NCBI RefSeq assembly: GCF_004168625.1
Contig: NZ_SDWW01000030.1
Location: forward strand, 1 to 54,454
DNA from: Pengzhenrongella frigida
GTDB lineage: Bacteria; Actinomycetota; Actinomycetes; Actinomycetales; Cellulomonadaceae
DNA: 54,454 bases
Direction: 5' to 3'
The stretch's first letter is position 1. Every line of letters starts with the position of its first letter. Made by a program: the position numbers and the translations under genes. Of this stretch, positions 9,347 to 17,115 are shown in pieces. A model generated the notes under the pieces. The model saw only the letters and a program-made list of their open reading frames with translations, made no database searches and was not told where the DNA came from.

Positions 9347-9454
9347 TCAGCGCTGACCCTTGTAGAGCCGGAGAACGACCAGACCGGCGATCCCGCCGAT
9401 CGCGAGCGTCGCCAGCACGAGTAGTCCGATGAAGAAGAACTCGAGGAAATCCAT
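9347..9454 (-). CDS. Small single-span membrane protein (35 aa)
   Basis: The short frame reads MDFLEFFFIGLL at its start, continues as one hydrophobic helix through residue 28, and ends in the basic tail RLYKGQR. AGGA lies eight bases before the ATG. It sits between the nitrobindin-like gene and the divergent DsrE gene. The clean helix plus basic C-terminus and a usable ribosome-binding site suggest a real gene; function unknown. Confidence 0.6.
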   Translation of the reverse strand: MDFLEFFFIGLLVLATLAIGGIAGLVVLRLYKGQR

Positions 9455-9482
9455 GGACGTGATCCTATCGAGAGGCGGACTC

Positions 9483-9488
9483 TACGCT
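9483..9488 (+). promoter_or_regulatory. Leaderless-type -10 (TACGCT) for DsrE gene
   Basis: TACGCT ends six bases before the ATG at 9495. Confidence 0.55.
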
Positions 9489-9494
9489 GACGCG

Positions 9495-9866
9495 ATGACC
9501 ACTTCCTCACGATCTCTTGTCATCAAGACGACCGCCGGCGCCGATCGCCTCGAAGCATGCAACCAGGCGTTCACCGTCGCGGCGACCGCCGTCGCGGCCG
9601 GAGCCGACGTGAGCCTGTGGCTCACCGGCGAGGCGTCCTGGCTCGCGCTCCCGGGCCGGGCCGGCGCCCTCGAGCTCGCCCATGCCGCTCCCCTGGACGA
9701 GCTGCTCGCAGCCGTGCTGGCGGCGGGGACCGTCACCGTCTGCACGCAGTGCGCGGTCCGACGGGACATCACGGCCGACGACGTCGTGCCGGGGGTGCGC
9801 ATCGCGGGTGCGGCCACTTTCGTCGAGGAGATCCTGGCCCCCGGCGCGCAGGCCCTCGTCTACTGA
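9495..9866 (+). CDS. DsrE family protein
   Basis: The 123-residue protein has the alternating strand-helix DsrE/DsrF-like fold (LVIKTTAGADRLEACNQAFTVAATAVAAGADVSLWLTGEA type opening) and a VTVCTQCAVRRDI segment with two cysteines three apart. DsrE proteins handle or carry sulfur, but this actinobacterial branch has no assigned partner. The ATG at 9495 has a -10-like hexamer six bases upstream, so it is probably leaderless. An upstream in-frame ATG would overlap the small membrane gene and is unlikely. Confidence 0.85.
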   Translation: MTTSSRSLVIKTTAGADRLEACNQAFTVAATAVAAGADVSLWLTGEASWLALPGRAGALELAHAAPLDELLAAVLAAGTVTVCTQCAVRRDITADDVVPGVRIAGAATFVEEILAPGAQALVY

Positions 9867-9904
9867 GCCGACGGGTCTGCGACGCCGACGGGTCTGGCGA
9901 CCGA

Positions 9905-10639
9905 TCAGCCGACCAGGACCCGGCCCACGACGTAGACCAGGATGCCTGTCACCGTGACCGGCAGCACTATCGCGGCGATGGACGCCCAGCGCCCGCGCAG
10001 CGACTCCAGCCCGTCGAAGAGCTCGAGCAGGGCCGCGAGCAGGATGCCCACCGCGAGCCCGATCAGGGCTCCGACCTGGGGTTCGATCCCCGGCACGAGC
10101 AGACCTGCACCAGCGCCAGCGCCCGCCGCGGCCGCCAGGGTGGCGAACGCACCCGCCCACCCGGCGACCGGGAGCGCCGAGACGGCGGACCCGACCGCGA
10201 GCGCGACGGCGCCGGTCACGACCAGGTCGACGCCGCCGGTGGTCCGGCCCGCCGCGATCCAGCCGGCGGCCGAGGCCGCGATGATCACGCCCGCCACGAC
10301 ACCGGAGACCGACTCCACGAGCCGCTCCCGACCGTCGCGCCGGGTCAGCTCGTGGACGAACGACAGCACGATCGCCAGCGCGAACACGAGCGGCAGCTCG
10401 CGCAGGAACGGTTCACCCTCGGTGACCGCGATGGCCGCCACCGCGCCGATCCCGCCGAGGCCGATGACGAGGGACGGGCCGAGCCGCACGGGCAGGGAGA
10501 CCAGGGACGGCCACCCGACGGCGACCGCGACGACGAGCACCCCCGCGAACAGGATCAGCGGCAGCTCGCCGACGAAGGCGGTGGCAGCGACGACGGCAGC
10601 GACGGCGGCCGTCGCCACAGCGCGGGACGAGACGTCCAT
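9905..10639 (-). CDS. Multi-span membrane protein, function unknown
   Basis: The 244-residue protein is almost entirely hydrophobic, with about seven to eight membrane segments rich in Ala, Val and Gly, and short loops such as TEGEPFLRELP and HELTRRDGRERLVES. The second of these resembles loops in prenyltransferase- or permease-like proteins but I do not recognise the family. The ATG at 10639 (MDVSSRAVATAA) is preferred to a start 21 codons upstream in a Pro/Gly-rich stretch. It is divergent from glnR. Confidence 0.75.
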   Translation of the reverse strand: MDVSSRAVATAAVAAVVAATAFVGELPLILFAGVLVVAVAVGWPSLVSLPVRLGPSLVIGLGGIGAVAAIAVTEGEPFLRELPLVFALAIVLSFVHELTRRDGRERLVESVSGVVAGVIIAASAAGWIAAGRTTGGVDLVVTGAVALAVGSAVSALPVAGWAGAFATLAAAAGAGAGAGLLVPGIEPQVGALIGLAVGILLAALLELFDGLESLRGRWASIAAIVLPVTVTGILVYVVGRVLVG

Positions 10640-10761
10640 CAGTGCCCCACCGCCGCGTCCGGGGCACAGTCCACCGAGGTCGGGAGGTGGGGTTGGGGGC
10701 AAAGCACGGGCATGAGTCTCTCAGATCAGCCCGTCCGGCCGTGCCGGGCCTGCCCGGGCGG

Positions 10762-10767
10762 TAAACT
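10762..10767 (+). promoter_or_regulatory. -10 hexamer (TAAACT) for glnR
   Basis: TAAACT lies 32 bases before the glnR GTG, leaving a short leader with a GAGGGGGA ribosome-binding sequence. No clear -35 element is seen. Confidence 0.5.
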
Positions 10768-10799
10768 CGCAACCTTATTGACCCCGAGGGGGACCCCTG

Positions 10800-11534
10800 G
10801 TGGCAGATCTTCTGCTTCTCACGGCCACGGCGGGCGGCTCGGCTCAGGTCCTTCCCGCACTGGGTCTGCTGTCGCACCGCATCCGCGTGCTGCCCATCGA
10901 GCCGTCTGCACTCGTCGACGCGCCCGACTCCGACATCGTGCTGCTCGACGCGCGCCGCGACCTCGTCGCGGCCCGCACCACCTGCCGGTTGCTCCGGGCG
11001 ACCGGGCTCGACGTCCCCCTGGTGCTCGTGCTGACCGAGGGCGGGCTCACCGTGGTGAAGGCGGACTGGGGCGTGGACGACCTCCTGCTCGAGACCGCCT
11101 CACCGGCCGAGGTCGAGGCGCGGTTCCGGCTCGCGATGGAGCGTTCCGCGTCGGCCGGCTTCGAGAGCGGCCCGCAAGAGATCTCCGCAGGCGAGCTCAC
11201 CATCGACGCGGGCGGCTACAGCGCTCGCGTGCGCGGCCGGCCCCTGGACCTCACGTACAAGGAGTTCGAGCTCATCAAGTACCTCGTGCAGCACCCGGGG
11301 CGCGTGTTCACGCGCGCCCAGCTGCTGCAGGAGGTCTGGGGGTACGACTACTACGGGGGCACGCGCACCGTCGACGTGCACGTCCGGCGGCTGCGCGCGA
11401 AGCTCGGTTCCGAGCACGAGCAGCTGATCGGCACGGTGCGCAACGTGGGTTACCGGTTCGACCCGCCGAAGGAGCGCCGCGAGGCAGCGCTGGAGTCGGT
11501 CGCGGGCGGGCCCGGTCTGGGTGCGGTCTCCTGA
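10800..11534 (+). CDS. glnR: Nitrogen-response regulator GlnR (atypical OmpR family)
   Basis: The 244-residue protein matches GlnR along its whole length. The degenerate receiver has [16 protein letters not shown] and [20 protein letters not shown]. The winged helix has [40 protein letters not shown] (read in parts) and VRNVGYRF. GlnR is an orphan regulator lacking the usual phosphorylation chemistry; it controls nitrogen assimilation genes such as those for glutamine synthetase and ammonium transport in actinobacteria. No histidine kinase is adjacent, as expected. The start is GTG behind GAGGGGGACC. Confidence 0.95.
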   Translation: MADLLLLTATAGGSAQVLPALGLLSHRIRVLPIEPSALVDAPDSDIVLLDARRDLVAARTTCRLLRATGLDVPLVLVLTEGGLTVVKADWGVDDLLLETASPAEVEARFRLAMERSASAGFESGPQEISAGELTIDAGGYSARVRGRPLDLTYKEFELIKYLVQHPGRVFTRAQLLQEVWGYDYYGGTRTVDVHVRRLRAKLGSEHEQLIGTVRNVGYRFDPPKERREAALESVAGGPGLGAVS

Positions 11535-11561
11535 GGTCACACCTCGCTGCGCCCGACCCGG

Positions 11562-11567
11562 TAGGTT
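11562..11567 (+). promoter_or_regulatory. Leaderless-type -10 (TAGGTT) for the hydrolase gene
   Basis: TAGGTT ends seven bases before the ATG at 11575. Confidence 0.6.
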
Positions 11568-11574
11568 CGCCCCA

Positions 11575-12501
11575 ATGAACGTCGACTCGAGCACCGTCCT
11601 GATGGCTGGGCCTTGGCGACACCAGTTCGTCCCGGCCAACGCCGCGCGGTTCCATGTCGCGATCGCGGGTCCGGACGACCGCGACGCTCCCCTGGTCGTG
11701 CTGCTGCACGGGTTCCCCCAGTTCTGGTGGGCCTGGCGCCACCAGATCGAGGCGCTGGCCGACGCCGGCTACCGCGTCGCGGCGATGGACCTGCGCGGCA
11801 CCGGCGCGTCCGACAAGCCCCCGCAGGGCTACGACGTGCCGACGCTGTCCCGGGACGTCGCCGGCCTGATCCGCTCCCTCGGGGCCGACCGTGCCGTCGT
11901 CGTCGGGCAGGGGCTCGGCGGCGCCGTCGCGTGGTCGATGCCCGTGCTCCAGCCGGGGGTCACCCAGGCGATCGCCGCCGTGTCCGCCCCGCACCCGCTG
12001 CAGATGCACACCGGCCTGGGCGGCTGCATGCGCCCGGCGGCCGCACGGCACCTCGCCTTCTTCCAGCTGCCGTACCTGCCCGAGCGTGCGCTGACCCGCT
12101 CCGACCTGGTCGCGCGGGTGCTGCGCGAGTGGGGCGCGCCGGGGTGGCTGGACCCCGAGACGCTCGGCACCTACCGCTCCGCGGCCCGGGTCCCGTTCGC
12201 AGCGCACAGCGCGATGGAGCAGATGCGTTGGCTCGTGCGCTCGACACCGCGCCCCGACGGTCGCCGGTACCTCGCGGCCATGCGGACGCCCGCCGAGATC
12301 CCGACCCTGCAGCTGCACGGCGAGGACGACCGCTGCCTGCCGGCCTCGCGCGCCGCGCTGCGGGGTTCCGACATCGAGCTCGCCGGGTCGCAGCATCGGT
12401 TCCAGCTCGTCCCCGGAGCGGGGCACTTCCTGCCCGAGGAAGCGCCGGTCCGGGTCACCGCGATCCTGCGCTCCTGGCTCGCGGAGGTCGCGCCGACCTG
12501 A
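11575..12501 (+). CDS. Alpha/beta hydrolase (epoxide hydrolase-like)
   Basis: The 308-residue protein has the oxyanion segment LLHGFPQFWWAWRHQI near residue 40, typical of epoxide hydrolases and haloalkane dehalogenases, and the nucleophile elbow VVGQGLGGAVAW. At the elbow the usual nucleophile position (G-x-[S/D]-x-G) reads GQGLGG: Gln occupies the place of Ser or Asp, so classical catalysis may be lost. The late acid in HGEDDRCLP and the His in GAGHFLPEE are present. The ATG at 11575 follows a TAGGTT hexamer seven bases upstream. It converges with the chemotaxis gene. Confidence 0.88.
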   Translation: MNVDSSTVLMAGPWRHQFVPANAARFHVAIAGPDDRDAPLVVLLHGFPQFWWAWRHQIEALADAGYRVAAMDLRGTGASDKPPQGYDVPTLSRDVAGLIRSLGADRAVVVGQGLGGAVAWSMPVLQPGVTQAIAAVSAPHPLQMHTGLGGCMRPAAARHLAFFQLPYLPERALTRSDLVARVLREWGAPGWLDPETLGTYRSAARVPFAAHSAMEQMRWLVRSTPRPDGRRYLAAMRTPAEIPTLQLHGEDDRCLPASRAALRGSDIELAGSQHRFQLVPGAGHFLPEEAPVRVTAILRSWLAEVAPT

Positions 12502-12522
12502 GTCCGCGCCAGTAGGTCCGCG

Positions 12523-14115
12523 TCAGTAGGTGAAGGCCTCCAGACGTTCGCGCAGGTCGGCCGACAGCCGGGCGAGCTCGTTGACCGAGGCGCCCATCTG
12601 ACCGAGGACCTCGCTGGAGCTGGCGGCACCGCTGGCCACGCCGGCGATGTTCTCCGCGATCTCCCCCGAACCCGTGGCGGCCTCGGTGACCGACCGGGAC
12701 ATCTCGTTGGTGGTGGCGGTCTGCTCCTCGACGGCGCTCGCGATGGTCAGCTGGTAGTCGTTGATCGAGGCGATGATCGCGCTGATCTCGCCGATGGCCA
12801 CCACCGCGCCGGACGTGTCGACCTGGATCGCGTCGACCCGGCGGGTGATCTCCTCGGTGGCGCGGGCGGTCTCCCGGGCGAGCTCCTTGACCTCGCCGGC
12901 CACGACGGCGAACCCCTTGCCGGCCTCGCCGGCGCGGGCGGCCTCGATGGTGGCGTTCAGGGCCAGCAGGTTGGTCTGTTCGGCGATGGACGTGATCGCC
13001 TTGACGACGTTGCCGATCTCGCCCGAGGACACTCCCAGCCGGGTGATCAGGTCGGTGGTGGACGCTGCGACGCCCGTCGCGGTGCTGGCGACCTTGGCGG
13101 CCTCGTTGGCGTTCTGGGCGATCTCGCGGATCGAGGCGCCCATCTCCTCGGCGCCCGCCGCGACCGTCTGCACGTTCCGGCTGACCTGCTCGGAGGCCGC
13201 CGCGACGACTCCGGCCTGAGCGCTGGTCTCCTCCGACCCCGCCGAGACCTGGGTGTTCGCCGCCGACAGCTCCTCGGCCGCGGCCGCCACCGTGTGCGCG
13301 GTCTCGCCGATCTCGGTCAGCGTGCCGCACAGGGCGACCAGCGCGTGGTCCAGCCCAGCGGCCATGACGCCGATCTCATCCTTCGAGGCGAGCCCCGACC
13401 GGCGGGTGAGGTCACCCGTCGCCAGCGCCTCGACGACGACGCCGACGGCCTTCATCGGGCGGGTGATCATGCGGGTGACGGCGATGCCCAGCAGCAGGCC
13501 GAGCAGCGACCCCACGGCCACCGCGATGAGGGAGATGGTGCGGGTCGAGGCGACCAGGGCGTCGGCATCGGCGACGAGGTCGGCTGCACGGGATGCCTCC
13601 TCCTGGGTGACCTCGGCGAGGATCTCCGTCATCTCCGCGATGACCGGGGCGGCCTGGGTGTCCCGGAGGTTCTGGACCAGGGCGACGTCCCCGGCGAGGC
13701 TCGCGGGGATGTACGCGTCGTCGATGACGGACCGGTACTCGGCGAGGTGCGCCCGGAGCGACTCGACGACTTCCTCGCTGCCCGCCGGTGCGGCGGCCGC
13801 GTAGCCCTCGAGATCCGCGTCGGTGGTCACCCGCGCGGCCGTGATCGAGGCACCGTACTTGTCCTTGGTCGGGCGGTCGACGCTCCCCGCGTGGGCGAGC
13901 ACGAGCACCCGCTCGGTGAGGAGGTCGCTCACGAGATGGTCCGCCAGCACGGTGGTCTCGAGCGCCTCGTCGTTGATGACGCGGATGTCGTCTTGCAGGA
14001 GTCCGAGCCGAACGACCGAGAGCACCGTCAGGCCGAGCGACAGCGACAACAACGCCGCCACCACGAAGCCGATCTTGAAGCCGACGGGACGGTCCCTGAG
14101 CGACATGCTGCGCAT
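12523..14115 (-). CDS. Methyl-accepting chemotaxis protein
   Basis: The 530-residue receptor has an N-terminal membrane helix (residues 11-34), a four-helix-type ligand domain outside the cell, a second membrane helix near 195-215, a HAMP linker ([17 protein letters not shown]) and a long cytoplasmic signalling coiled coil. The hairpin tip reads [21 protein letters not shown], the invariant CheA/CheW-binding signature. The start is set at the ATG at 14115 (MRSMSLRD). The frame is open further upstream, but GAGAG lies before this ATG. The leader can fold over the start codon (see regulatory entry). No other chemotaxis genes are in the window. Confidence 0.95.
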   Translation of the reverse strand: MRSMSLRDRPVGFKIGFVVAALLSLSLGLTVLSVVRLGLLQDDIRVINDEALETTVLADHLVSDLLTERVLVLAHAGSVDRPTKDKYGASITAARVTTDADLEGYAAAAPAGSEEVVESLRAHLAEYRSVIDDAYIPASLAGDVALVQNLRDTQAAPVIAEMTEILAEVTQEEASRAADLVADADALVASTRTISLIAVAVGSLLGLLLGIAVTRMITRPMKAVGVVVEALATGDLTRRSGLASKDEIGVMAAGLDHALVALCGTLTEIGETAHTVAAAAEELSAANTQVSAGSEETSAQAGVVAAASEQVSRNVQTVAAGAEEMGASIREIAQNANEAAKVASTATGVAASTTDLITRLGVSSGEIGNVVKAITSIAEQTNLLALNATIEAARAGEAGKGFAVVAGEVKELARETARATEEITRRVDAIQVDTSGAVVAIGEISAIIASINDYQLTIASAVEEQTATTNEMSRSVTEAATGSGEIAENIAGVASGAASSSEVLGQMGASVNELARLSADLRERLEAFTY

Positions 14116-14187
14116 CTTCGTGTTCTCTCTGTGAGCCCCTGCGGATCTCGAATTGCTCAACAGATCGGCAACCAGAACACGAAGATG
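14113..14187 (-). promoter_or_regulatory. 14-bp inverted repeat sequestering the MCP start codon
   Basis: Bases 14174-14187 and 14113-14126 are exact inverted copies separated by 47 bases. In the minus-strand transcript CAUCUUCGUGUUCU comes first and pairs with AGAACACGAAGAUG, whose last three bases are the proposed AUG start codon. This could limit translation or be a split operator. Confidence 0.5.
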
Positions 14188-14190
14188 AGA

Positions 14191-14209
14191 CCTTCGACAC
14201 ACCCGAAGG
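14191..14209 (-). terminator. Short hairpin after nth or near the MCP promoter
   Basis: CCTTCG at 14191-14196 pairs with CGAAGG at 14204-14209 across a seven-base loop. It lies downstream of nth on the same strand, followed by diffuse CGATCG/GTCGGGC repeats. No U-tract. Confidence 0.3.
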
Positions 14210-14241
14210 GCGATCGCCGTCGGGCAATCGTCGTCGGGCGA

Positions 14242-14949
14242 TCAGTCCGGCTTGACCATCGCCGCGGCGCGCTCGGGGTTGCTCTCCCCGATGCCGAACG
14301 ACGGGCACAGGTTCGCGATCGGGCACGCGCCGCACGCGGGGTTGCGCGAGAAGCAGATGCGCCGGCCGTGGAAGATCAGCCGGTGCGACAGCGGGGTCCA
14401 TTCCCGGCGCTCGATGAGCTCGGCGAGGTCGCGCTCGACCTTGACCGGGTCGTCGTTGTCCGTCCAGCCGAGGCGACGCGCCAGCCGGCCGACGTGGGTG
14501 TCGATCGTCAGCCCCGGGATGTCGAACGCGTTGCCGAGCACGACGTTCGCCGTCTTGCGCCCGACGCCCGGCAGCGTGACGAGATCGTCGAGCCGGGCAG
14601 GCACCACGCCGTCGTACCGTTCGGTGAGCGCGCGCCCGATCCCGAGCAGCGACTCGGACTTGGCCCGGAAGAACCCGGTCGACCGGATCAGGTCCTCCAG
14701 CTCGCCGCGGTCGGCCGCCGCATAGCTGCGGGCGTCGGGGTAGCGGGCGAACAGGGCCGGGGTCACCAGGTTGACCCGCTTGTCGGTGCACTGCGCCGAG
14801 AGGACGGTCGCGACGAGCAGCTCGAGCGGGGAGGAGAAGTCCAGCTCGCAGTGCGCCTCCGGGTACCGCAGGGCCAGCTCGCGGTTGATCCGGCGCGCGC
14901 GCCGCACGAGGGCGAGGTGCGTCTCGGAGGGTCGGCCGGTGGTTGCCAC
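14242..14949 (-). CDS. nth: Endonuclease III (DNA glycosylase/AP lyase)
   Basis: The 235-residue enzyme removes oxidised pyrimidines and cuts the abasic site. The helix-hairpin-helix [12 protein letters not shown] contains the catalytic Lys, and [14 protein letters not shown] has the catalytic Asp. The Fe-S loop near the C-terminus has cysteines spaced 6-2-5 ([17 protein letters not shown]). The GTG start has a TAGGCT hexamer seven bases upstream and no ribosome-binding site. Its position next to crp matches the conserved actinobacterial order. Confidence 0.97.
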   Translation of the reverse strand: MATTGRPSETHLALVRRARRINRELALRYPEAHCELDFSSPLELLVATVLSAQCTDKRVNLVTPALFARYPDARSYAAADRGELEDLIRSTGFFRAKSESLLGIGRALTERYDGVVPARLDDLVTLPGVGRKTANVVLGNAFDIPGLTIDTHVGRLARRLGWTDNDDPVKVERDLAELIERREWTPLSHRLIFHGRRICFSRNPACGACPIANLCPSFGIGESNPERAAAMVKPD

Positions 14950-14956
14950 GGCGCGC

Positions 14957-14962
14957 AGCCTA
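14957..14962 (-). promoter_or_regulatory. Leaderless-type -10 (TAGGCT) for nth
   Basis: TAGGCT ends seven bases before the GTG start. Confidence 0.6.
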
Positions 14963-15094
14963 CGTCCGTTGCTCCCCTTGGGTGATCCCGACGGCGCCCG
15001 CTCAAGTCGCCGGGCGTCCGGGCCGACAAAAGTGAAAGTGGCGGCAGCACTCACCGCCTCGCATCCAGCGCGATGAACCCGACGGAGGACGACT

Positions 15095-15511
15095 GTGCAC
15101 CGACCGGCTCAGACACAGGAACTGGCCCCGTCGGACGTGCGCTCCTCGCGACGGGCGCTGCGCGTCGAGCGGTCCCGGATCGTGCACTGGCGCCGACTGC
15201 TGCGCGCACGCATCGACCTCGCCGTCGCGTCGGCGGCGCTGCCCGAAGCCCTCGGCCAGGACCGCCTCGGGGTGCTGCCGGTCGACATCGAGCGAGACCT
15301 GCCCGACGACCTCGAGCTGACCGACGCCGTCCTGGCGGGCCGGCCGACGGGTGAGCTGGACCGCCTGGGCGACCTGCGCGCGCTCGACCGGCGTCTGGCG
15401 AGCTATGAGAGCACGGTCAGCCAGGCCCTCGACAGCGCGACCACCGAGTACATCCGGCAGCTCGCCGCGACCTCGGCCGACCATCTGAAGGCCACGCGCG
15501 AAAACTGGTGA
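15095..15511 (+). CDS. RsiG-like coiled-coil protein with degenerate ligand motif
   Basis: The 138-residue protein is mostly two long helices joined by a Pro/Leu-rich linker. The first ([18 protein letters not shown]) and second ([19 protein letters not shown]) helices resemble the paired helices of RsiG/aerial-mycelium proteins, in which a doubled E-x3-S-x2-R-x3-Q-x3-D motif binds cyclic di-GMP. Here the motif is broken: in helix 1 only the Arg and final Asp positions fit, and in helix 2 only Glu and Ser fit. GGAGG precedes the GTG start. It is 61 bases upstream of crp on the same strand. The family call is by pattern and moderately certain; ligand binding is doubtful. Confidence 0.5.
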   Translation: MHRPAQTQELAPSDVRSSRRALRVERSRIVHWRRLLRARIDLAVASAALPEALGQDRLGVLPVDIERDLPDDLELTDAVLAGRPTGELDRLGDLRALDRRLASYESTVSQALDSATTEYIRQLAATSADHLKATRENW

Positions 15512-15572
15512 CCCCGGCGATGGGGCAGACTGTCAGCCAGACGTGACAGGCGGTACGACGGTAAGGACAAAC

Positions 15573-16250
15573 GTGGACGACGACGTTGTGCTCTCGGCCC
15601 CGCTGTTCGCCGACATGGATCCAGACCAGACGCAGGTCCTGCAGGCGTCCCTGACGCCTCTCGACGCCGCACGCGGCGAGGTGCTCTTCCACGAAGGCGA
15701 GCGCGGGGATCGGCTCTATGTGATCGAGCGAGGCAAGATCAAGCTCGGTCGGCGATCGAACGACGGGCGCGAGAACCTGCTCGCGGTGCTCGGCCCCGGG
15801 GAGATGTTCGGGGAGCTCTCCCTGTTCGACCCGGGCCCGCGGACCGCGACCGCGACCGTCGTGGCCGACGCCCGCGTGCAGGAGCTCGGTCACCAAGACC
15901 TCATCGCGTGGCTCGCCACGAACCCGGCGGTCGCCAAGCACCTCCTGCAGGCGCTGGCCCGACGGCTGCGCCGGACCAACGAGGCGCTGGCCGACCTGGT
16001 GTTCTCCGACGTGCCGGGCCGGGTGGCCAAGGCGCTGCTCGACCTGTCGACCCGGTTCGGTGAGCCGGTCGAGGACGGCCTGCGCGTCGCGCACGACCTC
16101 ACGCAGGAGGAGCTCGCGCAGCTCGTCGGGGCGAGCCGCGAGACGGTCAACAAGGCCCTCGCCGACTTCGCCGCCCGCGGCTGGGTTCGCCGGGAGGGTC
16201 GCGCGGTCGTCCTGCTCGACGTCGACCGCCTGGAACGCCGAGCCCGCTAG
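15573..16250 (+). CDS. Crp/Fnr family regulator, GlxR/Rv3676-type
   Basis: The 225-residue protein has a cyclic-nucleotide-binding barrel (GDRLYVIERGKIKLGRR, GEMFGELSLFDPGPRTATA, with the phosphate-binding GEL and Arg-Thr) and a C-terminal winged helix with LTQEELAQLVGASRETVNKAL. It closely resembles the GlxR and Rv3676 global cAMP-responsive regulators of actinobacteria. The GTG at 15573 has AAGGAC upstream; an in-frame GTG ten codons earlier is less likely. A bidirectional hairpin follows the stop. Confidence 0.95.
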   Translation: MDDDVVLSAPLFADMDPDQTQVLQASLTPLDAARGEVLFHEGERGDRLYVIERGKIKLGRRSNDGRENLLAVLGPGEMFGELSLFDPGPRTATATVVADARVQELGHQDLIAWLATNPAVAKHLLQALARRLRRTNEALADLVFSDVPGRVAKALLDLSTRFGEPVEDGLRVAHDLTQEELAQLVGASRETVNKALADFAARGWVRREGRAVVLLDVDRLERRAR

Positions 16251-16265
16251 CCCGCAAGCCCGCTC

Positions 16266-16326
16266 AACGACGAAGGCCCGAGCGGTGACGTCCCACGGGG
16301 AGGTCGCCGCTCGGGCCTTGGTCGTT
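16266..16326. terminator. Bidirectional terminator between crp and ridA
   Basis: An approximately 20-bp stem pairs AACGACGAAGGCCCGAGCGG (16266-16285) with 16307-16326, with one mismatch or bulge. It lies between the convergent stops of crp and ridA. Confidence 0.7.
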
Positions 16327-16340
16327 CGAGGTCGAGTCGG

Positions 16341-16811
16341 TCAGTGCAGCTCCACCAGGAGCTCGAGCTCCACCGGGGAGTCCAACGGCAGGACGGCGAC
16401 GCCGACGGCGCTGCGCGCGTGGACGCCCCCGTCGCCGAAGATCTCGCCGAGCAGGTCGCTCGCGCCGTTGATCACCTTCGGCTGCCCGGTGAACGACGGG
16501 TCGCTCGCGACGAAGCCGGTCACCTTGACGACTCGGCTGATCTTGTCGAGGTCACCGATCAGCGCGCCGACGGCGGCCAGCGCGTTCAGCGTGGCCGTGC
16601 GGGCGAGGCCCGCGGCGACCGCCTGCGGCACGAGGCCTGGACCGTCGCCCACCTTGCCCGTTGCCGGCAGCACGCCGTCGACGAAGGGCAGCTGGCCCGA
16701 GGTGTAGACGTAGTTGCCCGACTTCACCGCCGGTACGTACGTCGCCACCGGCGCCGCCACCGCAGGCAGCGTCAGCCCGAGCTCGGCGAGCCGGTCCGCG
16801 ACAACCCCCAT
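16341..16811 (-). CDS. RidA family protein
   Basis: The 156-residue protein is a YjgF/YER057c/UK114 homolog of the larger actinobacterial type. RidA enzymes hydrolyse reactive enamine/imine intermediates from amino-acid dehydration. Visible marks are the early YVYTSGQLPFVDG strand and the late VHARSAVGVAVLPLDSPVELELLVEL, where the Arg binds the substrate carboxylate. The ATG overlaps the DUF4177 stop by one base (TGATG), so the two are translationally coupled. Order and overlap match Rv3678A-Rv3678c. Confidence 0.93.
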   Translation of the reverse strand: MGVVADRLAELGLTLPAVAAPVATYVPAVKSGNYVYTSGQLPFVDGVLPATGKVGDGPGLVPQAVAAGLARTATLNALAAVGALIGDLDKISRVVKVTGFVASDPSFTGQPKVINGASDLLGEIFGDGGVHARSAVGVAVLPLDSPVELELLVELH

Positions 16812-16969
16812 CAGGAGGTCTTCGCGCGTTTGAGGTAGGCCACCAGGCCCGAATCCGGTCCTTGGATCACCTGGACGAGCTCCCACCCGTCGGAGCCCCA
16901 CTGATCCAGGATCGCCTTGGTCGCATGAATGATGAGCGGAACGGTCGCGTACTCCCACGTGGTCGCCAT
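16811..16969 (-). CDS. DUF4177 domain-containing small protein
   Basis: The 52-residue protein opens MATTWEYATVPLIIHA and contains DQWGSDGWELVQVI, the core of DUF4177. Function unknown. The ATG at 16969 is chosen because a TAGGCT hexamer lies seven bases upstream, suggesting leaderless transcription, and because the frame upstream has no similarity. It precedes ridA with a one-base overlap. Confidence 0.88.
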   Translation of the reverse strand: MATTWEYATVPLIIHATKAILDQWGSDGWELVQVIQGPDSGLVAYLKRAKTS

Positions 16970-16976
16970 GGAGTGC

Positions 16977-16982
16977 AGCCTA
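16977..16982 (-). promoter_or_regulatory. Leaderless-type -10 (TAGGCT) for DUF4177-ridA
   Basis: TAGGCT ends seven bases before the ATG at 16969. Confidence 0.6.
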
Positions 16983-17038
16983 AGTCCCTCGGCCACGTGA
17001 GCACGCCTCTAGAGCCGGGCGCCGATGGACCGGTCCCG

Positions 17039-17079
17039 GATGTCGACATCATGTCGGTAAGATATCGACATCACGTCGG
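17039..17079 (+). promoter_or_regulatory. Promoter with tandem palindromic operators for the ABC exporter
   Basis: CGACATCATGTCG (17044-17056) is a perfect palindrome and CGACATCACGTCG (17066-17078) is a two-mismatch copy 22 bp downstream, two helical turns away. GATGTCGACATC (17039-17050) overlaps the first as another perfect dyad. The -10-like TAAGAT (17058-17063) lies between the two sites, so a bound repressor would cover the promoter. The likely repressor is the TetR protein encoded at 18991-19578. Confidence 0.7.
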
Positions 17080-17115
17080 GAAAAGGCGTGGCTCCCTCGG
17101 CCCTGGAGGTCCCCC

